Shown: positions 16,179 to 26,234, numbered from the stretch's first letter. The stretch: DNA of 64,000 nt from an uncultured Eubacterium sp. (GCA_910586225.1 CAJUIL010000002.1:1-64000); one strand, 5' to 3'. The notes: generated by a model from the letters alone, not told the origin. Made by a program: numbers and translations.

Positions 16179-19100
16179 ATGAATGCATTTATTGAGCCGA
16201 TTCAGGCCATGACGGAATTTCAGGAAATCCGTACCTGGCTCCGGGAAAAGTCCGGGTCCGGCATTCTGGAAATTACCGGGTGTATTGACCCGCAGAAGCT
16301 GCATTTAATTTACTGCCTCAGCGGGGACGCGTACAGCAGGCTGATTGTTACGTTTACGGAGCAGCGTGCGCGGGAGTTATGTGAAGAATATCGTTTTTTT
16401 GACCGGAATGCCCGTTATTTTCCGGCAAAGGACATTTTGTTTTACCAGTCGGATATCCGCGGAAACGAGCTGGCGAAGGAGCGGATCCAGGTTTTGAAAA
16501 TGCTGGCGGACGCGGATGGCTGTACGGTCGTTACGACGTTTGACGCGTTGATGAACCGTATGGCGGAGCCGGCTGGATTTTTATCAAAGCTTCGGACCTT
16601 TCGGGTCGGAGATACGCTGGATATGAATCAAATGCAAAAGGATCTGGCACTGATGGGCTACGAACGCAGCTATCAGGCGGAAACGCCGGGACAGTTTGCG
16701 GTACGCGGCGGGATTTTAGATATTTATGTGCTGACTGAAGAAAACCCATACCGGATCGAGCTGTGGGGAGATGAGATCGATTCGATCCGAAGCTATGAAG
16801 CGTCCAGCCAGCGGTCGATCGAAAATCTGGAGCAGATCCAGATCTGCCCAGCGCAGGAGTTTTTACCGGATGAAGCGCAGATCCGTGAGGGACTCCGCCG
16901 TATACGTGAGGAAGAGGGGGCGACGACGTCCCGGCTGCGCGGCGAGAGCAGGACGGAGGAGGCGCATCGTCTGAAAACGACGGTAGACGCACTGGAGGAA
17001 GAGCTTTTAGAGCTTGGCGCCAGCGATAATCTGGACGCTTATCTGTCTTATTTTACCGAACAGACCGTATGCTTGTTAGATTATTTTGATCTGGAGCATA
17101 CGATCGTGGCATTGGACGAGCCGGCACGGATCGTAGAGCAAAGCGCGGCGGTTGAGACGGAATATATCGACAGTATGCAGCAGCGGCTTGAAAAAGGCTA
17201 TATCCTGCCTGGGCAGGTGGATGCGCTGTTTTGCGCAAAGGAGATATTTGCCAGAACAGAGCGCCTGCGCACGATCGCGTTTGCCACGCTGGAGTTAAGG
17301 CTGGCGGAGCTTTCGTTTTGCGGAGTTTATCCGCTGCAGACCCGTACGGTCAATCCGTATAACAACAGCTTTGAGCTGTTAGTAAAAGATCTGCAGCAGT
17401 ATAAGAAGAAAAATTATAAGGTGATTTTATTATCTGGATCTCGAACGAGGGCGCAAAGGCTGACGCAGGACCTGGCGGATGAGGGGCTGAACGCGTTTTA
17501 TACCGAGGATTATGACCATATCGTAAAGCCAGGTGAAGTAATGGCGCTGTATGGAAAAGTAAAACGCGGCTATGAATATCCGATGCTGAAATTTGTCGTT
17601 ATTTCGGAAAGCGATATTTTTGGTGCGGAAAAGAAGAAAAAGAAGCGCCGTCATGTAAAAAACGGAGAAAAGATAGCAAGCTTTACGGATCTGAGCGTAG
17701 GCGACTATATCGTGCATGAAAATCATGGTCTTGGCATATACCGCGGAATCGAAAAGATCGAAGTAGAAGGTATTGCGAAAGATTATATAAAGATTGAATA
17801 TAATAAGGGCGGCGTGTTGTATATACTGGCTACACAGCTGGATATGATCCAGAAATATTCCGGGGCCGGGGAGCGCAGGCCAAAGCTCAATTCACTTGGA
17901 AGCCTGGAGTGGAAAAAAACCAAGACAAAGGTGCGCAGCGCCGTCAAAGAAATTGCCGGAGAGCTCGTACAGCTCTATGCCGCAAGAGAGGGGCAAAAGG
18001 GATATGTATACGGCCCGGATACGGTCTGGCAGCGGGAATTTGAAGAAATGTTCCCATTTGAAGAGACAGAGGATCAGACAATGGCGATCGAGGCGACCAA
18101 GCGGGATATGGAAAGCCCGAAGATCATGGACCGCCTGATCTGCGGGGATGTCGGCTATGGCAAGACAGAGATTGCGATACGGGCGGCTTTTAAAGCGGTG
18201 CAGGAGAGCAAGCAGGTCGTCTACCTGGCGCCGACGACGATCCTAGCCCAGCAGGTGTACAATAATTTTGTCCAGCGGATGCAGGATTTTCCGATTGCCG
18301 TTGGGCTGCTGTGCAGGTTCCGCACCTCGGCGCAGCAAAAAAAGACGATCCAACAGCTCAAGCAGGGGGCGGTGGATATTCTTGTCGGTACGCACAGGGT
18401 ACTTTCCAAAGATGTGCAGTACAAAGATCTCGGACTTTTGATCGTCGACGAGGAGCAGCGCTTTGGCGTGACCCATAAGGAAAAGATCAAAAAATTAAAG
18501 ACAAATGTAGATGTTCTGACGCTGACAGCGACGCCGATACCGCGGACGCTGCATATGAGTCTGATTGGCATCCGGGATATGAGCGTGCTGGAGGAGCCTC
18601 CGGTAGACCGCGTGCCGATCCAGACCTATGTTATGGAATATAACGAAGAGATGGTACGTGAGGCCATCGTACGGGAGCTGGCCAGAGACGGCCAGGTCTA
18701 TTATGTGTTCAACCGCGTCAACCAGATCCAGGATGTGGCAGCCAGAGTGCAGAGCCTTGTACCGGATGCGGCTGTCGCGACTGCACACGGACAGATGAAG
18801 GAGCGGGAGCTGGAAAATATTATGTATCAGTTTATCAATGGAGAGATTGATGTGCTGGTATCGACGACAATTATTGAAACAGGATTAGATATTTCGAATG
18901 TAAATACGATGATTATCCAGGACGCGGATAATATGGGCTTGTCCCAGCTGTACCAGCTGCGCGGACGGGTCGGGCGTTCGAACCGGACGGCGTATGCCTT
19001 TTTGCTGTACAAGCGGGATAAAATGCTCAGAGAAGTAGCCGAAAAGCGTTTGGCTGCGATCAAGGAATTTACGGATCTGGGAAGCGGATTTAAGATCGCT

Positions 19101-19733
19101 ATGCGTGATCTGGAGATCCGGGGTGCGGGCAACCTGCTCGGCGCGCAGCAGAGCGGGCATATGGAGGCAGTCGGATATGATCTGTATTGTAAAATGCTAA
19201 ACGACGCCGTCAGGCAGGCAAAGGGTGTTTCAGCCGCAGAGGATTTTGAGACTTCGATCGATGTCGATATGGACGCTTTTATTCCGCCTTCCTACATTCC
19301 GAACGAATACCAAAAACTAGATATTTATAAGCGGGTGGCAGGCATTGAAACGCAGGATGAGGCAGAGGAAATGACAGAAGAGCTGCTCGACCGCTTCGGC
19401 GATCCGCCGCGCTCGGTCTGCAATCTGTTAAATATTGCCCAGGTAAAGGCAAAAGCGCATCGTGTTTATATCAAAGAAATTACGCAGAAGGGCAAAACGC
19501 TGCGTATCGTGATGCATGAGCACGCCGAGATCGAGACAAGCAAAATACCAGAGCTTGTCAAACAGTATGACGGCAGGCTGACGTTTACGGCAGTCGGCAA
19601 AAATCCGGCGTTTACGTACAATCTGATGAAAAACAGCCGGGACGCGAAAAAAACGGATGTGCTTGCGCTTCTGACCGGGCTGACAGAGGAACTGGCAAAG
19701 ATCTGTATCAGCGCCTGCAGCGCGGTTTTGTGA
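16179..19733 (+). CDS. mfd: Transcription-repair coupling factor Mfd
   Basis: An 1184-residue DNA translocase that removes RNA polymerase stalled at lesions and recruits UvrA. The order of domains is complete: UvrB-like N-terminal part (about 1-330), RNA polymerase interaction domain (about 495-570, VGDYIVHENHGLGIYRGIEK), helicase core with Walker A GDVGYGKTE near 655, DEEQ near 756, LTATPIPRT, and QLRGRVGRSNRT, and the C-terminal TRCF domain (PSYIPNEYQKLDIYKR). GGGGTAAG lies before the ATG. uvrC lies elsewhere in the window, but the two are not linked. Confidence 0.97.
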   Translation: MNAFIEPIQAMTEFQEIRTWLREKSGSGILEITGCIDPQKLHLIYCLSGDAYSRLIVTFTEQRARELCEEYRFFDRNARYFPAKDILFYQSDIRGNELAKERIQVLKMLADADGCTVVTTFDALMNRMAEPAGFLSKLRTFRVGDTLDMNQMQKDLALMGYERSYQAETPGQFAVRGGILDIYVLTEENPYRIELWGDEIDSIRSYEASSQRSIENLEQIQICPAQEFLPDEAQIREGLRRIREEEGATTSRLRGESRTEEAHRLKTTVDALEEELLELGASDNLDAYLSYFTEQTVCLLDYFDLEHTIVALDEPARIVEQSAAVETEYIDSMQQRLEKGYILPGQVDALFCAKEIFARTERLRTIAFATLELRLAELSFCGVYPLQTRTVNPYNNSFELLVKDLQQYKKKNYKVILLSGSRTRAQRLTQDLADEGLNAFYTEDYDHIVKPGEVMALYGKVKRGYEYPMLKFVVISESDIFGAEKKKKKRRHVKNGEKIASFTDLSVGDYIVHENHGLGIYRGIEKIEVEGIAKDYIKIEYNKGGVLYILATQLDMIQKYSGAGERRPKLNSLGSLEWKKTKTKVRSAVKEIAGELVQLYAAREGQKGYVYGPDTVWQREFEEMFPFEETEDQTMAIEATKRDMESPKIMDRLICGDVGYGKTEIAIRAAFKAVQESKQVVYLAPTTILAQQVYNNFVQRMQDFPIAVGLLCRFRTSAQQKKTIQQLKQGAVDILVGTHRVLSKDVQYKDLGLLIVDEEQRFGVTHKEKIKKLKTNVDVLTLTATPIPRTLHMSLIGIRDMSVLEEPPVDRVPIQTYVMEYNEEMVREAIVRELARDGQVYYVFNRVNQIQDVAARVQSLVPDAAVATAHGQMKERELENIMYQFINGEIDVLVSTTIIETGLDISNVNTMIIQDADNMGLSQLYQLRGRVGRSNRTAYAFLLYKRDKMLREVAEKRLAAIKEFTDLGSGFKIAMRDLEIRGAGNLLGAQQSGHMEAVGYDLYCKMLNDAVRQAKGVSAAEDFETSIDVDMDAFIPPSYIPNEYQKLDIYKRVAGIETQDEAEEMTEELLDRFGDPPRSVCNLLNIAQVKAKAHRVYIKEITQKGKTLRIVMHEHAEIETSKIPELVKQYDGRLTFTAVGKNPAFTYNLMKNSRDAKKTDVLALLTGLTEELAKICISACSAVL

Positions 19734-19750
19734 AAAAATAATGAAACTTC

Positions 19751-19779
19751 TTGCAGATAGCGTTTATTTGCACTATAAT
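19751..19779 (+). promoter_or_regulatory. Promoter TTGCAG-17-TATAAT
   Basis: A good promoter directly after mfd; it should drive the lipoprotein gene at 19845. Confidence 0.75.
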
Positions 19780-19844
19780 AGTCCGGTGGCAACAGGTCAG
19801 AAAACCGAATGGTTGTATGAAATAATTCAGGAGGCGGTTGATTT

Positions 19845-21035
19845 ATGAAATTGAAAAAAATAACAGCAATGCTGCTTGCGGCGGCAATGCTGACATCGTT
19901 TACAGCTACAGGCTGCGGCAATAAGGTAAATGTTCAGGCGGCAGCGGCTACCTTGGACGGAAAAGAAATTTCCATGGGTGTCGCGAACTTTATGGCGCAG
20001 TATCAGGCGGCGCAGACGGATCTGTATTTTCTGGCTTATTATGGGGAAAATATGTGGAACTCGGACTCTGGCGACGGAACGACGATGACGGATTCTGTAA
20101 AAGACAGCGTGATGGAAAATATCCGTGAATGCTATTTGATGGACGCGCATACAGCGGATTATAAGATTGAGCTGACAGAGGAAGAAAAGACCGCGATCAC
20201 CGAAGCGGCTTCAAAATTTTTGGCAGACAACAGCGCGGAAGCACTTGAGAAAATGGGCGCTACGCAGGAAACAGTAGAAGAAATGCTGCGCTTGTACAAA
20301 ATCCAGACCAAAATGCGCGCGGCGATCCAAGAGGAAATTGATACTAACGTATCGGATGAGGAATGCAAGCAAAAAACATTCAGCTATGTGCGCTTTGACA
20401 AGACAAGCACGGCTGATGCAAAGGACAGCAGCACGACAGCTGCGGACGATGCGGCAGACAATAGCGAAGAAGCTGACAAGAAAGAAACTGATAATAAAGA
20501 GACTGCGGAGCAATTTTTAGAAGCAGCAAAGGATGATCTGGAGGCTGCGGCAAAGGATGCGGAATATTCCGTTTTAACCTGCTCCTACGGAGAAGGAGAT
20601 CTGAACGAGGACGATAATACGACCAGCATGGATATTGAGGTGCTGAAAGCAGCGGACAAGCTGAAAAAGGGAGAGCTGGCGGATTCCGTAATAGCAACGG
20701 ACAACAGCTATTATGTGGTCCGTATGGATTCCCTTGATGATAAGGAAGCTGCAAAAACGAAAAAAGAATCTATCTTAACCCAGCGGCGCAATGATAAATA
20801 CGCAGAGACAGTGGAAAGCTACAAGAAAGACAGCGAGTGGAAGATCAACGAAAGCGAGTGGAAGAAAGTAAATTTCGACGATCTGTATAAGGCAAAGGCA
20901 GAGGAAAACGAGACTTCCACTGACAGCACAGGCACCGATGGCGCGACGGACAGTACAGACGGAACGGGTGCAGACGGTGCGGCCGACAGCGCAGGTACGG
21001 ATGATGCGACCGACAATCCGGATGGAGAGGAATAA
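19845..21035 (+). CDS. SurA/PrsA-like lipoprotein, probable foldase
   Basis: A 396-residue exported protein. The signal peptide ends in a lipobox-like TATGC (Cys about residue 24), although Ala rather than Leu occupies -3. Residues 35-165 have the helical SurA_N-like layout. Residues about 165-325 may form a degenerate parvulin-type prolyl isomerase domain (FSYVRFDKTS, KLKKGELADSVIATDNSYYV), which is split by an acidic insertion of about 40 residues. The last 60 residues are a Thr/Asp/Gly-rich tail of low complexity. It probably assists folding of exported proteins at the membrane. It has its own promoter and a hairpin terminator. Confidence 0.7.
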   Translation: MKLKKITAMLLAAAMLTSFTATGCGNKVNVQAAAATLDGKEISMGVANFMAQYQAAQTDLYFLAYYGENMWNSDSGDGTTMTDSVKDSVMENIRECYLMDAHTADYKIELTEEEKTAITEAASKFLADNSAEALEKMGATQETVEEMLRLYKIQTKMRAAIQEEIDTNVSDEECKQKTFSYVRFDKTSTADAKDSSTTAADDAADNSEEADKKETDNKETAEQFLEAAKDDLEAAAKDAEYSVLTCSYGEGDLNEDDNTTSMDIEVLKAADKLKKGELADSVIATDNSYYVVRMDSLDDKEAAKTKKESILTQRRNDKYAETVESYKKDSEWKINESEWKKVNFDDLYKAKAEENETSTDSTGTDGATDSTDGTGADGAADSAGTDDATDNPDGEE

Positions 21036-21047
21036 AAAGGTTATGCA

Positions 21048-21087
21048 AGACAGATACTGTAAGTAATTACAGTACTGTCTTTCTTTG
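21048..21087 (+). terminator. Terminator hairpin with T-rich tail
   Basis: Stem AAGACAG-(bulged A)-TACTGTAA paired with TTACAGTA-CTGTCTT, followed by TCTTT. It ends the lipoprotein transcript just ahead of the ABC pair. Confidence 0.75.
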
Positions 21088-21107
21088 CTAATACGAGGGT
21101 AGCGGTT

Positions 21108-22895
21108 ATGAAAAAAATATTGTATTTCTTAAAGGATTATAAAAAAGAAAGCATCCTTGCCCCATTGTTTAAAATGCTGGAGGCAGTTTTTGAGCTGATC
21201 GTCCCGCTCGTTATGGCGGCGATCATTGATGTTGGCATCGCGGGCAGCGATAAGAACTATGTGATCCGGATGTGTATGGTGATGATCGGGCTGGGCGTGG
21301 TCGGGCTGACTTGTTCGATCACGGCACAGTATTTTGCGGCCAAAGCAGCGGTCGGTATGGCGACAAAGCTGCGCCATGCGGTGTTTTTTCATATCCAGAG
21401 CTTGTCCTTTTCCAGCCTTGACCAGATCGGGACATCGACCTTGATCACTCGTATGACGAGCGACATCAACCAGGTGCAGTCCGGCATCAATCTGTTTTTG
21501 CGCTTGTTTTTGCGGTCGCCGTTTATCGTGTTTGGCGCGATGGTCATGGCGTTTACGGTAGATGTGAAAGCGGCGCTTATTTTTGTCGTAACGATCCCGC
21601 TGTTGTCGCTGGTCGTGTTTGGCGTAATGTGCGTGAGTATCCCGCTTTACAAAAAGGTGCAGGGCGGTTTGGATGAGGTGCTGACGCTCGTACGGGAGAA
21701 TTTGACTGGAGTGCGTGTTATACGTGCGTTCCATAAAGAAGAAGAGGAAATCAGAAGCTTTAACCATAAAAATCAAATGCTGAACAAAGACCAGCAGTAT
21801 GTAGGCAGGATATCGGCGCTTATGAATCCGGTTACTTATGTGATCATCAACGCTGCTACGCTTGTGCTGATCTGGACGGGTGCGGTGCGCGTGGACACCG
21901 GGTACTTAACGCAGGGTGAGGTTGTAGCTTTGGTCAATTATATGTCGCAGATCCTTGTGGAGCTGATCAAGCTGGCGAATTTGATCGTAAGCGTGACAAA
22001 AGCGATCGCGTGCGGCAAGCGTGTGGCGGATGTGCTGGATGTAGAAGCAGGGATGGCGGATTACCGCGAGGCTGGTAACGAAGCTGTCACGGCGGACCAA
22101 GATACGCAAAGGACGCCAAAGGTTTCTTTTTGCGGCGTCAGTATGTCGTATCATCGTTCGGGCGAGTATGCGGTTTCGGATATTGACTTTGACGCATATC
22201 CAGGTGAAACGATCGGTATTATTGGCGGAACAGGGTCTGGAAAGAGTACGGTTGTTCATTTGATACCAAGATTTTATGACGTTTCCAAGGGCTGTGTAAA
22301 AGTGGACGGCAGAGACGTACGTGATTATGATCTGGAGGAGCTGCGCGGTAAAACGGGTGTCGTAATGCAGAAGGCGGTTTTGTTCCAGGGGACGATACGG
22401 GAAAACCTGAAATGGGGAAATGAAAACGCCTCGGAGGAACAGCTGCAGGCGGCGATCACAGCAGCACAGGCGGCGGATGTGATCGAAGCGAAAGAGCTGG
22501 GACTGGACGAACCGATCGAGCAGGGCGGTAAAAATTTGTCCGGCGGGCAGCGCCAGCGGCTGACGATCGCGAGGGCGCTTGTGCGCAGGCCGGAAATCCT
22601 GATTTTGGACGACAGCGCGAGCGCACTGGATTTTGCGACGGATGCAAGGCTGCGCGCGTCCCTGCGGGAGCTGGATTACCAGCCGGTCGTATTTATCGTG
22701 TCCCAAAGAACCTCTTCGGTGCAGTCCGCAGACTGTATTCTCGTATTAGACGACGGGGAGCTGGTTGGAAAGGGCACGCATGAGCAGCTGTTGGAAAGCT
22801 GCAGCGTTTATCAGGAGATCTACGCGTCGCAGTTCCGTGCGGAAACAGAACACGGGACGCGCAAAGCAGACCAGACGGAAGGAGGCACAGCGTGA
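21108..22895 (+). CDS. ABC exporter half-transporter with degenerate ATP site
   Basis: A 595-residue protein with six transmembrane helices (1-310) and a nucleotide-binding domain. Walker A is GGTGSGKST and the signature is LSGGQRQRLTIARAL. After Walker B the catalytic Glu is Asp (ILILDDSASALD) and the switch His is Gln (FIVSQRTSS). This pattern marks the non-catalytic partner of heterodimeric exporters such as BmrC/BmrD. The stop overlaps the start of the canonical partner (TGATG), so the two are translated together. The substrate is unknown (drug or lipid-like). Confidence 0.9.
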   Translation: MKKILYFLKDYKKESILAPLFKMLEAVFELIVPLVMAAIIDVGIAGSDKNYVIRMCMVMIGLGVVGLTCSITAQYFAAKAAVGMATKLRHAVFFHIQSLSFSSLDQIGTSTLITRMTSDINQVQSGINLFLRLFLRSPFIVFGAMVMAFTVDVKAALIFVVTIPLLSLVVFGVMCVSIPLYKKVQGGLDEVLTLVRENLTGVRVIRAFHKEEEEIRSFNHKNQMLNKDQQYVGRISALMNPVTYVIINAATLVLIWTGAVRVDTGYLTQGEVVALVNYMSQILVELIKLANLIVSVTKAIACGKRVADVLDVEAGMADYREAGNEAVTADQDTQRTPKVSFCGVSMSYHRSGEYAVSDIDFDAYPGETIGIIGGTGSGKSTVVHLIPRFYDVSKGCVKVDGRDVRDYDLEELRGKTGVVMQKAVLFQGTIRENLKWGNENASEEQLQAAITAAQAADVIEAKELGLDEPIEQGGKNLSGGQRQRLTIARALVRRPEILILDDSASALDFATDARLRASLRELDYQPVVFIVSQRTSSVQSADCILVLDDGELVGKGTHEQLLESCSVYQEIYASQFRAETEHGTRKADQTEGGTA

Positions 22896-24643
22896 TGGAA
22901 GGCAAGAAAAAGCAATCAGAAACAATCAAAAAAGTACTTGCTTATATTAAGAAATACCAGATCCTCGTACTGCTGTCGCTTCTTTTTGCCGCAGCTACCG
23001 TGTTTGCCACCTTGTATTTTCCAATCCTGACCGGGGATGCTGTGGATTTGATCATAGAAAAGGGGCTGGTGGATTTTTCAGGGATCCTAGAGATTGTGAA
23101 AAAGGCGGGCGCCATGATTGCGGTAACCGCGGTGGCACAATGGCTGATGAACATAATCAACAATCGGATTACGTATCAGGTCATCCGGGATATCAGGGAA
23201 GAGGCGTTTGCAAAAATAGAAAAGCTGCCGTTAAAATATTTGGACGCGCATCCGGCCGGGGAGATCGTCAGCCGGGTCATAGCGGATGTCGACCAGTTTG
23301 CGGATGGGCTTTTGATGGGATTTACACAGCTGTTTACCGGGCTTTTGACGATTGCCGGTACGCTCTGCTTTATGCTTATGGTCAATCCTGCGATCACCGC
23401 GGTCGTAGTCGTTGTAACGCCGGTTTCGCTGTTTATGGCGGCTTTTATCGCGAAAAATACGTATCAGATGTTCCAGAAACAGTCGCAGAGCCGCGGTGCG
23501 CAGACAGCTTTGATCGATGAGATGATCGGTAACCAAAAGGTCGTTCAGGCGTTCGGGAGACAGCGCAGAGCGCTGGAACAGTTTGACGAGATCAACGCGG
23601 ATCTGGAAAAGTATTCGCTGCGCGCAATCTTCTTTTCCTCGATCACGAATCCGGCGACACGGTTTGTAAACAGCCTTGTCTATACCGGAGTGGCGATATT
23701 TGGCGCGCTGGCGGTTATTCAGGGCGGCTTGAGCGTCGGACAGCTTTCTTGCTTTTTAAGCTATGCCAACCAGTATACGAAGCCGTTTAATGAAATCTCC
23801 GGCGTTATTACGGAGCTGCAGAATGCACTTGCTTGTGCGGCGCGTATTTTCGAGCTGATCGAAGAAGAGCCGCAGATACCAGACAGCCCGCAGGCAAGGG
23901 TACTGGAGCAGGCTGACGGCAGCGTAACGCTGGAACACGTAAGCTTTTCTTACGCACCAGAGCAGAAATTAATTGAAGATTTTAATCTAAAGGTATTGCC
24001 GAGCCAGCGTATTGCGATCGTAGGGCCGACAGGCTGTGGAAAAACAACGATGATCAATCTTTTGATGCGCTTTTATGATCCGAACGCGGGTGTGATCAAG
24101 GTCAGCGGTACGGATATCCGTGACATTACACGCAGGAGCCTGCGCGGCTCTTACGGGATGGTGCTCCAAGAGACTTGGCTGCGCAGCGGGACGATCCGGG
24201 ATAATATCTGCATGGGACGGCCGGATGCTACGCAGGAGGAGATGGTAGAAGCGGCGAAGGCAGCTCATGCGCACAGTTTTATCAAGCGCCTGCCGCAGGG
24301 GTATGATACGCTGGTCAGGGAGGACGGCGGCAACCTTTCCCAAGGCCAGAAGCAGCTTTTGTGTATTGCGAGGGTCATGCTCTGCCTGCCGCCAATGCTT
24401 ATTTTGGATGAAGCGACTTCTTCGATCGATACGCGTACAGAGCTGCGGATCCAAAAAGCGTTTGCAGCCATGATGCAGGGACGGACCAGCTTTATCGTTG
24501 CGCATCGGTTGTCTACGATCGAGAGTGCGGATGTGATCCTTGTCATGCAGGGCGGACGGATCATCGAGCAGGGTTCGCATCAGGAGCTTCTGCAAAAAAA
24601 CGGATTTTATGCGACTTTGTACAAGAGCCAGTTTGCACGTTAG
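22895..24643 (+). CDS. ABC exporter half-transporter, catalytic partner
   Basis: A 582-residue transporter with N-terminal six-helix domain and a fully canonical ATPase domain: Walker A GPTGCGKTT, signature LSQGQKQLLCIARVM, Walker B MLILDEATSSID, switch IVAHRLST. It complements the degenerate site of the upstream protein, giving one working ATP site per heterodimer. GGAGG at 22881-22885 fits either GTG 22892 or ATG 22895; I use the ATG, which overlaps the upstream stop. Confidence 0.92.
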   Translation: MEGKKKQSETIKKVLAYIKKYQILVLLSLLFAAATVFATLYFPILTGDAVDLIIEKGLVDFSGILEIVKKAGAMIAVTAVAQWLMNIINNRITYQVIRDIREEAFAKIEKLPLKYLDAHPAGEIVSRVIADVDQFADGLLMGFTQLFTGLLTIAGTLCFMLMVNPAITAVVVVVTPVSLFMAAFIAKNTYQMFQKQSQSRGAQTALIDEMIGNQKVVQAFGRQRRALEQFDEINADLEKYSLRAIFFSSITNPATRFVNSLVYTGVAIFGALAVIQGGLSVGQLSCFLSYANQYTKPFNEISGVITELQNALACAARIFELIEEEPQIPDSPQARVLEQADGSVTLEHVSFSYAPEQKLIEDFNLKVLPSQRIAIVGPTGCGKTTMINLLMRFYDPNAGVIKVSGTDIRDITRRSLRGSYGMVLQETWLRSGTIRDNICMGRPDATQEEMVEAAKAAHAHSFIKRLPQGYDTLVREDGGNLSQGQKQLLCIARVMLCLPPMLILDEATSSIDTRTELRIQKAFAAMMQGRTSFIVAHRLSTIESADVILVMQGGRIIEQGSHQELLQKNGFYATLYKSQFAR

Positions 24644-24719
24644 GGCCGCGGCGCTATGGAACCATATGGAGGATCCGGCATAAAATAACATATAGGCGGG
24701 CGGCGGTTCTTAGAACATA

Positions 24720-24732
24720 TTGAACAGTTCAA
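24720..24732. promoter_or_regulatory. Palindrome TTGAACAGTTCAA upstream of murA
   Basis: A perfect 13-base palindrome 2 bp before a -35 element. It shares the core TGAACAGTTCA with the thiT/pth site at 15476. The position suits an activator or repressor site. Confidence 0.45.
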
Positions 24733-24734
24733 TT

Positions 24735-24762
24735 TTGAAAAACAGGACGGAAAGTATATAAT
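24735..24762 (+). promoter_or_regulatory. murA promoter P1, TTGAAA-16-TATAAT
   Basis: Good consensus, about 125 bp before the murA start. Another extended -10 (TGC TATAAT) lies at 24764-24772. Confidence 0.6.
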
Positions 24763-24785
24763 TTGCTATAATTTTTCAAGAAGTA

Positions 24786-24815
24786 TTGACAAAAAAGAAA
24801 TTTAGCTACTATAAT
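24786..24815 (+). promoter_or_regulatory. murA promoter P2, TTGACA-18-TATAAT
   Basis: Perfect -35 and -10 hexamers with 18-bp spacing, giving a leader of about 65 nt for murA. Confidence 0.8.
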
Positions 24816-24885
24816 TACGTGTTAATGGTGGTATGATAATTTATGATTGCGGTCTTTTCATGATAGAGACAGATTGAGGTGTGAG

Positions 24886-26181
24886 ATGGAACAGTATTAT
24901 GTGATCAAGGGTGGAATTCCGCTTGTCGGAGAAGTGGAGATCGGGGGAGCTAAAAATGCGGCGCTGGCAATACTGGCTGCTGCTATTATGACAGACGAAA
25001 CCGTTACCATCGATAATCTTCCGAACGTGCGTGATATTAATGTGCTGCTGGAGGCAATGGCGGAAATAGGGGCAAAAATTCACCGTGTGGATGAGCATAC
25101 TGTAAAAATTAACGGTTCCCATATCCGGGAGCTGTGCGTGGAATATGAATATATCAAAAAAATACGTGCATCTTATTACCTGCTGGGCGCGCTGCTTGGA
25201 AAATATAACCATGCGGAGGTGGCGCTTCCGGGCGGCTGCGATATCGGGAGCAGGCCGATCGACCTGCATCTGAAGGGCTTTCGCGCGCTGGGCGCGGACG
25301 TGTCGATACAGCACGGCCTGATCATTGCCGAGGCAGGATATCTGAAAGGAACCCATATCTATCTTGATAAAGTCTCTGTCGGAGCTACGATCAATATTAT
25401 GATGGCAGCTTCTATGGCAAACGGTAAGACCATTATCGAAAACGCGGCGAAGGAGCCGCACGTTGTAGACGTAGCTAATTTTTTAAATAGTATGGGTGCG
25501 AATATCCGCGGCGCTGGAACGGACGTGATCCGTATTGTGGGCGTGGAGCGGCTTCATGCGACGGAATATTCGATCATTCCGGACCAGATCGAGGCTGGCA
25601 CGTTTATGTTTGCCGCTGCGGCGACAAAGGGCGACGTGACAGTAAAAAATGTCATTCCAAAGCATCTGGAGGCTACTACGGCAAAGCTGCTGGAGGTAGG
25701 CTGCGAGGTAGAGGAGTTTGACGACGCGGTCAGAGTCGTATGCTCCAAGCCGATGCGCCATACGCAGGTGACGACGCTGGCATATCCAGGCTTTCCAACC
25801 GATATGCAGCCGCAGATGTCTGTGCTGCTCGGCATTGCGCAGGGCACCAGTACGGTAACGGAAAGCATTTTTGAAAACAGGTTCCGCTATGTGGATGAAT
25901 TGACGCGGATGGGCGCAAATATTAAGGTCGAAAGTAATATCGCGATCATCAACGGGGTGTCAAGCTATATGGGCGCACGGGTGAGCGCGCCGGATCTGCG
26001 GGCGGGAGCGGCTCTTGTGATAGCCGGACTGGCAGCAGAAGGAATAACGGTTGTCGATAATATCCATTATATCGAACGTGGTTACGAGCAGTTTGAAAAC
26101 AAGCTGAGCGAATTGGGTGCACGGATTGAAAAGGTGTGTTCGGAAAAAGAGATCCAGAAATTTACTCTAAAGGTGAGTTAA
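24886..26181 (+). CDS. murA: UDP-GlcNAc 1-carboxyvinyltransferase MurA
   Basis: A 431-residue enzyme that adds enolpyruvate to UDP-GlcNAc, the first committed step of peptidoglycan synthesis. K23 in GGAKNA and the active-site C118 in LPGGCDIGSRP are present; a Cys here normally means sensitivity to fosfomycin. AGGTG at about 24874 fixes the start at 24886; an upstream in-frame start at 24847 lacks a site. It has its own tandem promoters and a strong terminator. murB lies 15 kb away, so the pathway genes are dispersed. Confidence 0.96.
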   Translation: MEQYYVIKGGIPLVGEVEIGGAKNAALAILAAAIMTDETVTIDNLPNVRDINVLLEAMAEIGAKIHRVDEHTVKINGSHIRELCVEYEYIKKIRASYYLLGALLGKYNHAEVALPGGCDIGSRPIDLHLKGFRALGADVSIQHGLIIAEAGYLKGTHIYLDKVSVGATINIMMAASMANGKTIIENAAKEPHVVDVANFLNSMGANIRGAGTDVIRIVGVERLHATEYSIIPDQIEAGTFMFAAAATKGDVTVKNVIPKHLEATTAKLLEVGCEVEEFDDAVRVVCSKPMRHTQVTTLAYPGFPTDMQPQMSVLLGIAQGTSTVTESIFENRFRYVDELTRMGANIKVESNIAIINGVSSYMGARVSAPDLRAGAALVIAGLAAEGITVVDNIHYIERGYEQFENKLSELGARIEKVCSEKEIQKFTLKVS

Positions 26182-26186
26182 CAGGA

Positions 26187-26230
26187 AGGAACTGTCAGGA
26201 TATTTCTTGACAGTTCCTAATTTATTTTTT
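26187..26230. terminator. Terminator between murA and HD-GYP gene
   Basis: A perfect 11-bp stem (AGGAACTGTCA / TGACAGTTCCT) followed by an A/T-rich tail ending in T6. It lies between convergent genes. Confidence 0.85.
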
Positions 26231-26234
26231 GCGA

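Noticed and set aside
21906-22706. A 266-codon open frame antisense to the first ABC exporter gene
   Set aside because: It is a shadow of a gene with intact ABC motifs; its composition is unlike a real protein.
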